A stretch of 64,000 nucleotides of DNA from NORP240 sp965222175 (GTDB lineage: Bacteria; Pseudomonadota; Gammaproteobacteria; Pseudomonadales; Pseudohongiellaceae), in the NCBI GenBank assembly GCA_965222175.1, contig OZ244938.1, positions 620,001 through 684,000 of the forward strand, written 5' to 3'. A model generated the notes under the pieces. The model saw only the letters and a program-made list of their open reading frames with translations, searched no databases and was not told the DNA's origin. The translations under genes and the position numbers were made by a program. Positions 9,421-18,646 of this stretch are shown here, piece after piece. How positions within the stretch are numbered: the stretch's first letter is position 1; each line of letters opens with the position of its first letter.

Positions 9421-11216
9421 AGGTCCGGTCCCATGGTCAGGTGCAGTCGAAACGCGTTGTCGTTGTCCAGTCCTGACGCCAGGTCGAGGCGAACGGGTCC
9501 CAGGGGTGAAAGCCAGCGGACGCCGATCCCGACACTTTTCCGCAGGTCCGGTTCATCAGGTGACAGGAACGAGTTGCCGGCATCGGCGAACACCGCCAGT
9601 TTCCAGCTGGGCAGGATATTGAAGTCGTACTCGATGCCGGCTACCAGCAGGTGCTTGCCGCCGGTCTGTTCATCGGAATCGTTGACCGGGGCCAGCGACT
9701 GGTACTTGTAGCCCCTGACACTCTGATCCCCGCCGGTGAAAAACTGGATGGAAGCAGGCAGGTTCCTGATTTCATCAGTAACCGTGGTGCCGGCTTCAAA
9801 CTTGACCATGACGCGGCCGGGCCCCAGGGGATTGATAAACTTGCCGTTGAGATAAAACTGCAGGAAGGTTTCGGTGGACAGCAGGGTATCAGATGCACCG
9901 GACAGCCTGGCGGAAAGTTTCCAGCCCCGCTGCGGGTAAAGGGCATCATCGGCCCGCGTTCGGGTCAGACTGACACCGGGAATCAGCATGTCACTGGTTT
10001 CCCTGGTATTGGTGTCGAGGAGCGTGGAGTCGTCGTGCTGTACGTTGATAAAATATTCCTGCCGCCAGTTCCAGCGATTCATGAAGGTATACGTCACCCC
10101 GTATTTCGTCGTTCTGACGCTGAACGTATCATTGTCTTCATGCAATAGACCGCCGGAGAAAATCAGTCTTTCCGTTGCCGGGTCGTTCCAGGGTATCGAG
10201 TAATCAAGGTCGATCATCTGCTGAATCGGGGAGGCACTGGACTGGACGTCGAAGCGGTGACCACGGCGATTGAGGTAGCGATCTTCATAGTCCATTCGGA
10301 CCCGAGGCCCGATATCGGTGGTTACCCCGACGCCGGTGGAATACACCCGCCGGGGTCGCAGCTGCAGACCCACCTGTACTGGAACCTGCTGATCCACCGC
10401 CTGGTCGATGGCCGGCGTCACATTGACCGTGCTGAAATAGAAGCTGTCGTTCAGTACGTTCCTCAGATCTATCAGTGAACTGGCTGAATAAAAGCCGCCG
10501 CTCTCGAAATTGAGGTATCTCCTGATGAATTCCTCGGACAGGCCGTCTACCGGCTCCAGGTTCACTTCACCAAAGCGAAACCGGTCACCGGGTTCAAACT
10601 CGATCTGTACGTCGGCGGTGTTGTTCTGCAGATCCACCCGCAGCTCGGTACGGGCAAAACGGGCAGAGAAAAACCCGAGTTCCACCGCACGGGAACTCAA
10701 TTCAGACTTGGTTCTTTCATACAGGGCGTGATTGAGCTGGTCTCCGGCCTCAACTGGAAGTGATGCCAGGGTTTCCTCGAACAGGTCCCGGTGGTCGGCC
10801 ACCGAGACGTTGACCGCAGCAATCATCACCGGTTCACCGGCATCCACAGAGATGTCCAGCTGCCAGCAACGTTCACCGGCGATGAAACGCGACTGTTCGG
10901 TCAGAAAATAGTATCCCAGTGCCCGTCCGGCCCGATTCACCTGTTGGCGAACGTCGGGAAGAAAACGGGACAGTGACCGCGGAGTGGCGTCACAGGACTG
11001 GCCGGGCAGCTGTACCAGTGCCCTGATGTTTTGTTCCAGGTCCGGAGGCGCCCCGTTGACCTGCAGTCGGGGCTGCTGGGCAAGTCCGGGGTTGACGGCG
11101 AACAGAACCAGGACCGTGGCCAGCGCTCGCAACAGGAGCAGGACAGGTTGGCGTCCGACAACGCGGGCCGTTCCTGCGCGGGGGAAGAGTCCAGTCATAA
11201 CCTGTAAAGTTACCAT
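9417..11216 (-). CDS. tamA: Outer-membrane translocation and assembly protein TamA (Omp85 family)
   Basis: 599 residues. After a signal peptide (hydrophobic LLLLRALATVLVLFA, cleavage near GLAQQ) come POTRA-like repeats to about residue 270 and a C-terminal 16-strand Omp85 barrel. The barrel contains GDQSVRGYKYQSLAP, which holds the conserved VRGY/F tetrad of the family, and GPVRLDLASG; the protein ends in MGPDL. It is the outer-membrane partner of TamB. An ATG 18 bp downstream (11198) is an alternative start that would leave the signal peptide intact. tamA and tamB form a two-gene unit read toward the left edge. Confidence 0.95.
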   Translation of the reverse strand: MVTLQVMTGLFPRAGTARVVGRQPVLLLLRALATVLVLFAVNPGLAQQPRLQVNGAPPDLEQNIRALVQLPGQSCDATPRSLSRFLPDVRQQVNRAGRALGYYFLTEQSRFIAGERCWQLDISVDAGEPVMIAAVNVSVADHRDLFEETLASLPVEAGDQLNHALYERTKSELSSRAVELGFFSARFARTELRVDLQNNTADVQIEFEPGDRFRFGEVNLEPVDGLSEEFIRRYLNFESGGFYSASSLIDLRNVLNDSFYFSTVNVTPAIDQAVDQQVPVQVGLQLRPRRVYSTGVGVTTDIGPRVRMDYEDRYLNRRGHRFDVQSSASPIQQMIDLDYSIPWNDPATERLIFSGGLLHEDNDTFSVRTTKYGVTYTFMNRWNWRQEYFINVQHDDSTLLDTNTRETSDMLIPGVSLTRTRADDALYPQRGWKLSARLSGASDTLLSTETFLQFYLNGKFINPLGPGRVMVKFEAGTTVTDEIRNLPASIQFFTGGDQSVRGYKYQSLAPVNDSDEQTGGKHLLVAGIEYDFNILPSWKLAVFADAGNSFLSPDEPDLRKSVGIGVRWLSPLGPVRLDLASGLDNDNAFRLHLTMGPDL

Positions 11217-11259
11217 GGGCTGCCTGCTGGCAGCATCAGCCGGAGAGGTTGCAGATTAA

Positions 11260-11277
11260 CTGACAGCTGGCTGTCAG
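11260..11277. promoter_or_regulatory. Perfect 7-bp inverted repeat in the tamA upstream region
   Basis: CTGACAG and CTGTCAG flank a CTGG loop, 44 bp upstream of the tamA start in the 220-bp gap between tamA and the PQQ dehydrogenase. It could be an operator for tamA or the end hairpin of the upstream unit; it has no U-tract. Nothing else recognisable lies in this gap. Confidence 0.35.
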
Positions 11278-11436
11278 AAGTGGGTTGGCGGGAGCCGGCT
11301 GCAGCAAGGCGTTGTCGGCTGTCTGATCAGGCGCGTGGTGCCGGTAGTTTGCAGTCATCTGCTGAAGTTTAGAGTATTCCACGCAGGGGTCAACCGGCCG
11401 ACCTGTCCCGGCAACACGTTTATCCTGCCGGTAATC

Positions 11437-13545
11437 TCAGTTTTCCGGTAATTTCAGTGCCAGTAGCGAACCTGGAAAACTGCTGGAGGCAACCTGGATT
11501 ACCAGGTACTGCTGACCGTCGTGCAGATAGGTCATCATGCCGTATTGCCCGGTGACCGGAATTTCCACGGTGGCCAGCAATTCACCGGTCAGCTTGTCGG
11601 CGGCATGTAACAGGGGCAGGCCGTTATCGCTCAGCTGTGGAATGCCGCGCAGACCTTCCGTGGTGTATACCAGCAGATCGCCCATGACCATGTGGATGGT
11701 TTCACCGCCCTGGTTGGCAAAACCGCCTCCTCCCCAGTCGGACAGGTCCACTCCCCGCAGCGCCGGATGATTCTTCACGCGATCGGTGGGCTCGCCCACG
11801 GGAATCCACCAGATCCGTTCACCACGGTTCATGTCGTAAGCTGAAAGGCGATTGTAGGGAGGTTTGAATACCGGCAGTCCATCAACCAGTGGCAGGCTGA
11901 TTCCCCGTCCAGCCACCCAGCGGGAAACCGTGGTGCCGGTTGTCATGATGCTGTCCGGATCGTCAATGGCAGCGCCTGGCTGCAGCAGGCCACCGCTGCA
12001 GCGCGGTTTGTGAGAAGCGTACATGATACCGGTGGTGGGATCGATGATGGACGGGTGGTAGATGTTTACACCGCCTTCACAGCGAATGTTGAGAGGGCCA
12101 TTGAAGCCAGGATGGTTGCGTGGCAGGAACGGCCCGCCGACATTGTACCTGGCCAGGATCTCCAGGGCGCGGGCCCGGATCTCGGGAGTCCAGTCCACCA
12201 CCTGGTCTGGAGTCAGGTCGATGGGTTCCATGTATTCCGGTCGCGTTGGAAACGGCTGGGTTGGTGCCGACCAGTTTCCCGGTACCGTGGTCTGCGGCAC
12301 CGGGCGTTCCTCGATGGGCCAGATGGGTTCCCCGGTGACCCGGTTGAAGGCGAAGATAAACCCATGCTTGGTGTTCTGGATCAGTGCTGGAATAGCACGA
12401 CCATCTACGTTGAGGTCTGCCAGCAGCGGGACATTGGGCAGGTCATAGTTCCACTGGTCACTGTGAACGATCTGGTAGTGCCAGAGTCGTTCTCCGTCTT
12501 CCACGTCCAGGGCAATCACGCTGGTGGAGAAGAGATTGTCACCGGGACTGAAACCATTGTAGTAGTCAATGGTGACGGTGTTGGTGGGAATGTACACGAT
12601 TCCCCGTTCCAGGTCCGCCGACATGGGTGCCCAGGAGGATACGTCGCCGGTGTAGGTCCAGGCATCGTTCAACCAGGTTTCGTGTCCTGTTTCACCGGGT
12701 CGCGGAATGACGTGAAATTTCCAGCGGTAATCGCCCGTCGCTGCGTCGTAAGCGAGTATGTCACCTGGCACGTTTTCAATTCGAGTCTGGTTGTATCCCT
12801 GTTCGGCCGAATTGCCCACGACAATAGTGTCGTTGACCACGATAGGTGGGGACGAGCTGGTGATGTAGCCCAGTTCCCGGGGAATACCGAAATCGGGGTC
12901 ATAGTCCAGGCCGCTGTTCAGCCAGGGTCCCCAGTCAGCCAGCAGATCCGGCAGCAGGTCCACGACGCCGGTATCGGGAAAGTCTGCCAGTGCCACCGGA
13001 GAACCCCAATTTTCAACCGGCAGGCCGGTTTCCGCATCCAGGGCCCAGAGAAAAAAAGCCGGGCTGGTAAAGTAGATGACATCTCGACCGTTGATCTGTC
13101 CATAGGCGACTCCTTTACCGTAGCTGGCGCGCATGGACCGATCCCAGCGGGTCGTGTGGGGTTCCCTGAATGTCCACAGTGTTTCACCGGTGGCCGGGTC
13201 AATGGCGACCACGGTGCGTCGTGACCCGGCTACCGTGTACAGCCTGCCATTGACGAATAGCGGCGTGGCGCGATTGATGTAGTCTACCGACGGTCCGAAA
13301 TTGTCACCTCGCCACAGCCAGGCGGTTTCAAGCCGGGAAAAATTTTCTCCGTTTATCTGTTGCAGTGGCGAGTAACGGGTCCCCCAGGCGTCGCCACTTT
13401 GATAGTGCCACTGTCCGGCCGGGGTGCCCCGGTCCTGGGCCTGCGTGGCGCCTGTCCAGCTCAGCAGAACAGCTGTCAGCAGGCTTAGCCATCCCGCCGT
13501 AAGGTCGGCGGGTCCGGTTGAACTGCGGGGAATCGGTTCGTTCAT
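11437..13545 (-). CDS. Periplasmic PQQ-dependent dehydrogenase (quinoprotein glucose/alcohol dehydrogenase-like)
   Basis: About 702 residues from the ATG at 13545; an in-frame TTG at 13575 overlaps the upstream stop as TTGA. A signal peptide (LSLLTAVLLSWTGATQAQ) is followed by a beta-propeller with repeated PQQ-type blades: VVAIDPATGETLW, ILAYDAATGDYRW, VIALDVEDGERLW, IFAFNRVTGEPIW and LHAADKLTGELLA. The segment VHSDQWNYDLPNVP matches the conserved propeller motif of soluble membrane-associated quinoproteins. There is no CxxCH, so it carries no cytochrome c domain and needs an external electron acceptor. The substrate (sugar, polyol or alcohol) cannot be told. Its upstream neighbour is an orphan gene; no PQQ biosynthesis gene is in the window. 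Confidence 0.85.
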   Translation of the reverse strand: MNEPIPRSSTGPADLTAGWLSLLTAVLLSWTGATQAQDRGTPAGQWHYQSGDAWGTRYSPLQQINGENFSRLETAWLWRGDNFGPSVDYINRATPLFVNGRLYTVAGSRRTVVAIDPATGETLWTFREPHTTRWDRSMRASYGKGVAYGQINGRDVIYFTSPAFFLWALDAETGLPVENWGSPVALADFPDTGVVDLLPDLLADWGPWLNSGLDYDPDFGIPRELGYITSSSPPIVVNDTIVVGNSAEQGYNQTRIENVPGDILAYDAATGDYRWKFHVIPRPGETGHETWLNDAWTYTGDVSSWAPMSADLERGIVYIPTNTVTIDYYNGFSPGDNLFSTSVIALDVEDGERLWHYQIVHSDQWNYDLPNVPLLADLNVDGRAIPALIQNTKHGFIFAFNRVTGEPIWPIEERPVPQTTVPGNWSAPTQPFPTRPEYMEPIDLTPDQVVDWTPEIRARALEILARYNVGGPFLPRNHPGFNGPLNIRCEGGVNIYHPSIIDPTTGIMYASHKPRCSGGLLQPGAAIDDPDSIMTTGTTVSRWVAGRGISLPLVDGLPVFKPPYNRLSAYDMNRGERIWWIPVGEPTDRVKNHPALRGVDLSDWGGGGFANQGGETIHMVMGDLLVYTTEGLRGIPQLSDNGLPLLHAADKLTGELLATVEIPVTGQYGMMTYLHDGQQYLVIQVASSSFPGSLLALKLPEN

Positions 13546-13571
13546 GGTCAGGTTCCGCCCGTTGTGCAGGG

Positions 13572-14195
13572 TCAATCCCGTGGTTTGGTTTTTTCCACCT
13601 TGCGGCGTTGCAGTTCGTTTTCGATGGCACCGACATTCCTGTCCAGTTTCTCGCGGGCTTTCAGCAATTTGCTTTCAAGGACCGCCAGTTCCTCTTCACT
13701 GTCGTCGGTAAGACCATTTCGAAACACGCGAACGCATTCATTCACGGCGTCGGTGTAGGTGGAATTGGTTTCCATGAGCAGGGTATCGAGCTCTTCCTGG
13801 GTGTGGGGCACAATTTCTTCCGGAAAAAGCCGCTGCTTCAGAATCTCGCAGCTGTCGCTGTCGAAGATTTCGTCGATAGCCCTGGCGACATAGATCTCAA
13901 GGCAATCACGAAAGTGCTTGTTACGCACGGAATTGTCGGCAAAAAAATCGTCGATAATCTTGATGTTCTTCTTGTTGCAGGCCAGAAACTGTTCCGCGTC
14001 GTCGGGGTTTTCCGGGATGTTGAAGCGAACGGTACGGTGTTGCTCGTCGATTTCATTGATGTAAAGGTCTACGGCACGTGCCACGATGGCCCGCTTGGCG
14101 CCGTTCATGGTGTTCCAGGCCCGCTCGTAATACCAGCGGACAATATCGGCACTGGTCTGGCCGGCGAAGGAGGGTCGGGAATCAAACTGTTTCAT
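13572..14195 (-). CDS. Hypothetical cytoplasmic protein, mostly helical and charged
   Basis: 207 residues with no signal peptide or membrane segment, rich in Asp, Glu, Lys and Arg and predicted to be mostly alpha-helical. The last 40 residues (SEEELAVLESKLLKAREKLDRN) look like a coiled coil. I recognise no family. It ends 26 bp before the preferred start of the PQQ dehydrogenase (or overlaps its alternative TTG start), so the two are probably co-transcribed, but nothing links them functionally. Codon use and base composition look like those of its neighbours. Confidence 0.65.
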   Translation of the reverse strand: MKQFDSRPSFAGQTSADIVRWYYERAWNTMNGAKRAIVARAVDLYINEIDEQHRTVRFNIPENPDDAEQFLACNKKNIKIIDDFFADNSVRNKHFRDCLEIYVARAIDEIFDSDSCEILKQRLFPEEIVPHTQEELDTLLMETNSTYTDAVNECVRVFRNGLTDDSEEELAVLESKLLKAREKLDRNVGAIENELQRRKVEKTKPRD

Positions 14196-14212
14196 GGCTG
14201 TCAGCTTCTTAT

Positions 14213-14266
14213 CGATCCTCTGATTAACTGTCGAAGTACTCTGGCTTCCAATTAATCAGCGGAATC
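14213..14266. repeat. Internally deleted copy of the 264-bp MITE-like element
   Basis: The 31 bases from 14217 to 14247 (CCTCTGATTAA...GTACTCTGGCTT) match the terminal repeat of the element at 53911-54174 in about 27 positions. They are followed at once by a second, inverted end (TTCCAATTAATCAGCGGAATC). The rest of the 361-bp divergent gap between the orphan gene and fbaB (14196-14556) must hold promoters for both, but none is clear. Confidence 0.6.
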
Positions 14267-14556
14267 TTTTTATTGATGTAACAGGTCCGCAATGCAGTGC
14301 GCTGGACCCACCGGGCTCATGGATAGCGGCGTGATTCCCGCAGACCCGGTGTTTGCTGTCCTTTGCGTCAGGGGTGAAGATTAACACAGCGTGATCGAGA
14401 CGGCACTACGGGTACCGTTCCGGGTTGCCACCGTGACAACAGTCTGCCGTTGCCGGCGACCAGGTGGCCTGTACCATTCTCTGTGCAGGCTGCTATAGTT
14501 TCATCTTTTCCGGTGCCGTATTTCCCGGCCTGATTCAATTTCCCCTGGTGATCTGA

Positions 14557-15603
14557 ATGGATATACAACAAATTCTTGGCGATGAAACGGAAACCCTGCT
14601 GGGCCATACCTGTACGGGGATACCCAGCGACCAGGTGCACCTTCCCGGCCCGGACTACCTTGATCGTGTAGTCAGTCTGAAGCATCGTAACCCGTCGGTA
14701 TTGCGTTCCCTGGCATGCATGCAGAATCAGGGACGACTCGCCGGCACCGGTTACCTGTCCATCCTGCCGGTGGACCAGGGCATCGAACATACCGCCGGTG
14801 CCTCGTTCGCGCCAAATCCGCTGTATTTTGATCCGGAGAACATCGTCCGCCTGGCCATGGAGGGCGGTTGCAATGCCGTAGCCTCCACCCTTGGCGTGCT
14901 GAGTTCGGTGTCGCGAAAATATGCTCACAAGATCCCGTTCATCGTCAAGATCAACCACAACGAACTGCTGACCTACCCGACAATGCATGACCAGACCCTG
15001 TTTGCCAGTGTCAGGCAGGCCTTCGATCTTGGTGCTGTCGCTGTCGGTGCCACTATTTACTTCGGTTCTCCCGAATGTCGCCGACAGATCATGGAAATCA
15101 GCGACGCCTTCGCCGAGGCACACGAGCTGGGTATGGCGACGGTGTTGTGGGCCTACCTGCGCAATTCCGCGTTCAAGAAGGACGGGGTCGATTATCACAC
15201 TGCCGCCGACACCACTGGCCAGGCGAATCACCTGGCGGTGACCATCGATGCGGATATCGTCAAGCAGAAGCAGGCGGATGGCAACGGTGGCTTCACTGCC
15301 ATCGGCTTTGGCAAATCCCACCCCCGCATGTATGACCAGCTGGCTTCGGACCACCCCATCGACTGGGTACGCTACCAGTTGGCCAACTGCTACATGGGTC
15401 GTGCCGGACTGATCAATTCCGGCGGGGCCAGCGGCTCGGACGACCTGCACCAGGCGATCAGGACCGCGGTGATCAACAAGCGCGCCGGCGGCATGGGACT
15501 GATTTCCGGTCGCAAGGCTTTTCAGAAGCCGATGGCCGAGGGCGTGGCGTTATTGAACGCGATTCAGGATGTTTACCTGGACGCCAGCATCGACATAGCC
15601 TGA
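14557..15603 (+). CDS. fbaB: Class I fructose-bisphosphate aldolase (FbaB/DhnA type)
   Basis: 348 residues. Reversibly cleaves fructose-1,6-bisphosphate to glyceraldehyde-3-phosphate and dihydroxyacetone phosphate, using a Schiff-base lysine. Family signatures visible are LSILPVDQGIEHTAG near residue 68, VPFIVKINHNE-like text near 125, and DADIVKQKQADGNGG near 231, which holds the probable Schiff-base lysine. The C-terminus has the phosphate-binding INSGGASGSDDL and NKRAGGMGLISGRKAFQ. Length is normal for the FbaB group. In an organism that seems to use the Entner-Doudoroff path this enzyme most likely serves gluconeogenesis. It converges on the glucosylglycerate operon with a 25-bp gap. Confidence 0.93.
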   Translation: MDIQQILGDETETLLGHTCTGIPSDQVHLPGPDYLDRVVSLKHRNPSVLRSLACMQNQGRLAGTGYLSILPVDQGIEHTAGASFAPNPLYFDPENIVRLAMEGGCNAVASTLGVLSSVSRKYAHKIPFIVKINHNELLTYPTMHDQTLFASVRQAFDLGAVAVGATIYFGSPECRRQIMEISDAFAEAHELGMATVLWAYLRNSAFKKDGVDYHTAADTTGQANHLAVTIDADIVKQKQADGNGGFTAIGFGKSHPRMYDQLASDHPIDWVRYQLANCYMGRAGLINSGGASGSDDLHQAIRTAVINKRAGGMGLISGRKAFQKPMAEGVALLNAIQDVYLDASIDIA

Positions 15604-15628
15604 GCGCCGCGACGCTGTGTGACGGGAC

Positions 15629-17380
15629 TCAGCTGCCCTGCGTCAACCGGTTGGTCAGCCACACCGTCTGGTAGGGCTGCAGCGTAATCCGGTCGACGTG
15701 ACTGTCCAGCATCTCGCCGGTAATCAAGTCTCCCCAGCTCTCCGTGTCAATCAGATTGACCTCGGCCAGGTCCAGAACCTGGGGTTCGTCGCTGATGTTG
15801 TTGAGGCAGAAAATACTCTGCTCCCGCTGCATGCTCTGGCGCCAGAACGCAAAAATTTGCCGGCCCAGGTGCAGCGTAAACTGGGTGGCATTGGGATGAA
15901 AGGCCGGTTGCCGGGCACGAATACCCATGAGGCGTTTCAGTTCCTGCAGCACCCTGGCGTGGTGAGTTTGCGGATTGGACAGCAGACGGTCCAGGTCGGA
16001 GTAGCGCCATTGAAAACGATTGAGGTGACGCTTGTGACCCGTGCGCGCGTAGCGGTCCAGGTTGTTTTCCGTACCCAGCAGGCTCTGGACATAGAATGCG
16101 GGGATGCCCTCAAGAGCCAGCATAATGGTATGGGCGCAGATGAAGCGCTGAAACTGGAACTGGTCTTCGCCCTGCAGCGTGCCTTTCAAGGCGTCATACA
16201 GACTGATGTTGATTTCGTAGGGCCGCTTTTCTATGCCGGACAGTGCCCGCCAGGAAATTTCGCCGCCAAACCGCAGCATGGCGTTGAGCAATGATTCAAT
16301 TTCCTCATCTGAAAGCAGTCCCTCGGCCGGACGCAGCCCGATGCCGTCATGGGAGGCGATGAAGTTGAAGTAGAAAGTGCCGAGTTGCGCCGGTGGCATG
16401 GTCATCAGCCAGGACTTCAGGTAGCCGCAATCTCCCGCCAGCAGGGTATAGACCAGCAGTGGTGGCAGCGAAAAATTGTAGATGGCGTGGGCTTCGTTGG
16501 CGTTACCGAAATAGGTCAGGTTTTCCCGCTTGGGAATGTTGGTCTCGGTAATGATGATGGCGTCGGGTTCGGCGTGTTCGATCAGGGCCCGCAACAGGCG
16601 AACAATTTCATGGGTCTGGGGCAGGTTCAGGCAATCGGTGCCGATTTCCTTCCAGATAAACGCCACGGCGTCCAGGCGGAAGCAGTTGATTCCGTTGTCC
16701 AGGTAGAGCCGGATGATCCTGATAAACTCCAGCAGTACCTGTGGATTGGAAAAATCGAAATCCACCTGGTCGTGGCCAAAGGTGCACCAGACAAACTTGT
16801 CGCCCTCGCTTGTTGCCACCTTTTTCAACAGGTCACTTGTTCGCGGACGTACCACCAGGCTCAGGTCGTCGTCTGGTGACGCAGTGAAGAAGTAGTCTTT
16901 GCCGGGATCCTTGCAGTCAACAAAGTTTTTGAACCACTGGTTTTCCGGCGAGCAGTGATTGATGACCACGTCGGCCATTACCCGGTACTTGCGGGAAATA
17001 TCCTGGATATCCTGCCAGTCGCCGAGCTGAGGCCGGACCTGCTTGTTGTCCACTACGGCAAAGCCGTCGTCACTGCTGTAGGGGAAAAACGGCAGGATGT
17101 GCACCGAATTGATGCTCTGCTGCAGGTGGTCGTCGAGAAACTGCTGGAGTACGTGGAGAGGATGCTGGTTCTGTTCCAGGAAGGTATCGCCGTAAACAAT
17201 GGCGAATGCATCGCTCTGGTCCCATTTATCCAGCTGACGTTGTGGCTGCCGGCATTCTTCATGCAGCCGCATGGTCTCGATGCAGTCCCTGGTCAGCAGG
17301 CTGTGGTCAGCCTGGGGATAAATGGTCTTGATGTGGTTGAGCACACGGTGCTCCAGGGCATTGAATACGGCGTCTGTCAT
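15629..17380 (-). CDS. ggaP: GH13_18 glycoside phosphorylase, probably 2-O-alpha-glucosylglycerate phosphorylase
   Basis: 583 residues. The GH13 barrel has the nucleophile Asp in NCFRLDAVAFIWKE, the acid/base Glu in IIITETNIPKREN and the stabilising Asp in FIASHDGIG. The ETN(V/I)P acid/base context is that of GH13_18 phosphorylases acting on glucosylglycerate or sucrose-phosphate rather than plain sucrose phosphorylase. Reaction expected: glucosylglycerate + Pi to glucose-1-phosphate + D-glycerate. The operon decides between substrates: the three genes upstream make glucosylglycerate and phosphorylate glycerate. It is the last gene of the unit, 42 bp after gpgS; an AGGAAA lies upstream of the ATG. 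Sucrose phosphorylase is the main alternative. Confidence 0.85.
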   Translation of the reverse strand: MTDAVFNALEHRVLNHIKTIYPQADHSLLTRDCIETMRLHEECRQPQRQLDKWDQSDAFAIVYGDTFLEQNQHPLHVLQQFLDDHLQQSINSVHILPFFPYSSDDGFAVVDNKQVRPQLGDWQDIQDISRKYRVMADVVINHCSPENQWFKNFVDCKDPGKDYFFTASPDDDLSLVVRPRTSDLLKKVATSEGDKFVWCTFGHDQVDFDFSNPQVLLEFIRIIRLYLDNGINCFRLDAVAFIWKEIGTDCLNLPQTHEIVRLLRALIEHAEPDAIIITETNIPKRENLTYFGNANEAHAIYNFSLPPLLVYTLLAGDCGYLKSWLMTMPPAQLGTFYFNFIASHDGIGLRPAEGLLSDEEIESLLNAMLRFGGEISWRALSGIEKRPYEINISLYDALKGTLQGEDQFQFQRFICAHTIMLALEGIPAFYVQSLLGTENNLDRYARTGHKRHLNRFQWRYSDLDRLLSNPQTHHARVLQELKRLMGIRARQPAFHPNATQFTLHLGRQIFAFWRQSMQREQSIFCLNNISDEPQVLDLAEVNLIDTESWGDLITGEMLDSHVDRITLQPYQTVWLTNRLTQGS

Positions 17381-17422
17381 AGTGCGGTTTTTTCCTGGCA
17401 GGGGGCTCAGTTCCGGCCCCGG

Positions 17423-18646
17423 TCAGGAAGAAAACTCCTTGTTGTCCTGTTTCACGGCATGGTGAATCTGTTCGAATATATCCGGAACGGCGCTGCGAAC
17501 CCGGTTCCAGCTGGGGATGAAAGGTGTTTCCATGGGATTGTCCAGGAAGCGCTCACCGGCCTTCTTGATATTCTGGGCAAACAGTTCCACCGCCTGCTCC
17601 TCCTTGTGAATATCCAGTGCCAGGCCATTCATCTGGGCATCGTTGCGATAGGTTTCCACGAAGTCCAGGGCGATGCGGAAATAATTGGCCTTCAGAGCAC
17701 GGAAGGTGGCACTGGAAAGTACCACGCCATTGGTCGCCAGCTTGCGAAACAGGGCCTTGGCAATATCAATGGACATGCGGGACAGGCCCGAGGTCTCGTC
17801 GTCCAATGAGATATCCTGGTGCTTGTGATCGTAGGTGTCGGCGATATCCACCTGACAGATTCTGTTGGTTGAATAGTTGCGCTCCATTTCCGACAGCACG
17901 CCGATTTCCAGGCCCCAGTCAGACGGAATGCGCAGGTCGGAAATGACATCGCGACGAAATGAGAACTCCCCTGCCAGGGGATAGCGGAAGCTGTCCATGT
18001 AGTCCAGGTAATCCATGGGTCCCAGCATGTTTTTCAATGCCCTGATAAGCGGAGTCACCAGCAATCGGCATACCCGACCGTTGATGCTGCCATCGGCCAC
18101 CCGGGCGTAATAGCCTTTGCAGAATTCGTAGCTGAAATTGGGGTTGGCTACCGGGTATATAAGTCGGGCCAGCAGTTGCCGATCGTAGGTGACAATGTCA
18201 CAGTCGTGCAGCGCCACCGCTTCGGTGCGGCTGGCTGACAATACGTAGCCGAGGCAATACCAGACATTGCGTCCCTTGCCCGGTTCCATGGGCGCAAGGC
18301 CCTTTTCCTGGAGCGTTGCGTCGATCTCCCTCAATCTGGGACCATCGTTCCATAAAACACTGTGCCGCTGCGGCAGCCGGGAGAAAAATTTCAGCGCATG
18401 TCGGTACTGCTCTTCATCGGCGCGATCCAGGCCGATGACGACTTCATTCAGGTAAGGAACTTCACAGAGATGTTCCACGATACCCGGTAATGCCTCACCT
18501 TCCAGCTCGGAAAACAACGAGGGCAGGATGAGGCACATGGGGCGTTGCGAGGAAAATCTGACCAGCTCCGCTTCAATCTCGTGAAGGGGACGCCTGCTCA
18601 GGTTATGCAGGGTCGTGATGACGCCGTTCTGGTAGAAATCACCCAT
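17423..18646 (-). CDS. gpgS: Glucosyl-3-phosphoglycerate synthase (GT81)
   Basis: 407 residues. Transfers glucose from an NDP-glucose to 3-phosphoglycerate, giving glucosyl-3-phosphoglycerate. The GT-A fold shows as LPSLFSELEG and VVIGLDRADEEQ near the N-terminus, PGKGRNVWYCLGY in the middle, and a DXD-type metal site in LHDCDIVTYD (about residue 150). SFRYPLAGEFSF and DWGLEIGVLSEM further along are conserved in GpgS proteins. The start overlaps the phosphatase stop by 8 bp (ATGGGTGA), so synthase and phosphatase are coupled. Mannosyl-3-phosphoglycerate synthase (GT55) is less likely from the length and motifs. The donor could be ADP-, GDP- or UDP-glucose. Confidence 0.88.
   Translation of the reverse strand: MGDFYQNGVITTLHNLSRRPLHEIEAELVRFSSQRPMCLILPSLFSELEGEALPGIVEHLCEVPYLNEVVIGLDRADEEQYRHALKFFSRLPQRHSVLWNDGPRLREIDATLQEKGLAPMEPGKGRNVWYCLGYVLSASRTEAVALHDCDIVTYDRQLLARLIYPVANPNFSYEFCKGYYARVADGSINGRVCRLLVTPLIRALKNMLGPMDYLDYMDSFRYPLAGEFSFRRDVISDLRIPSDWGLEIGVLSEMERNYSTNRICQVDIADTYDHKHQDISLDDETSGLSRMSIDIAKALFRKLATNGVVLSSATFRALKANYFRIALDFVETYRNDAQMNGLALDIHKEEQAVELFAQNIKKAGERFLDNPMETPFIPSWNRVRSAVPDIFEQIHHAVKQDNKEFSS

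Noticed and set aside
12010..13224. Antisense open frame opposite the PQQ dehydrogenase
   Set aside because: No recognisable domain; the dehydrogenase is full length with repeated propeller blades.
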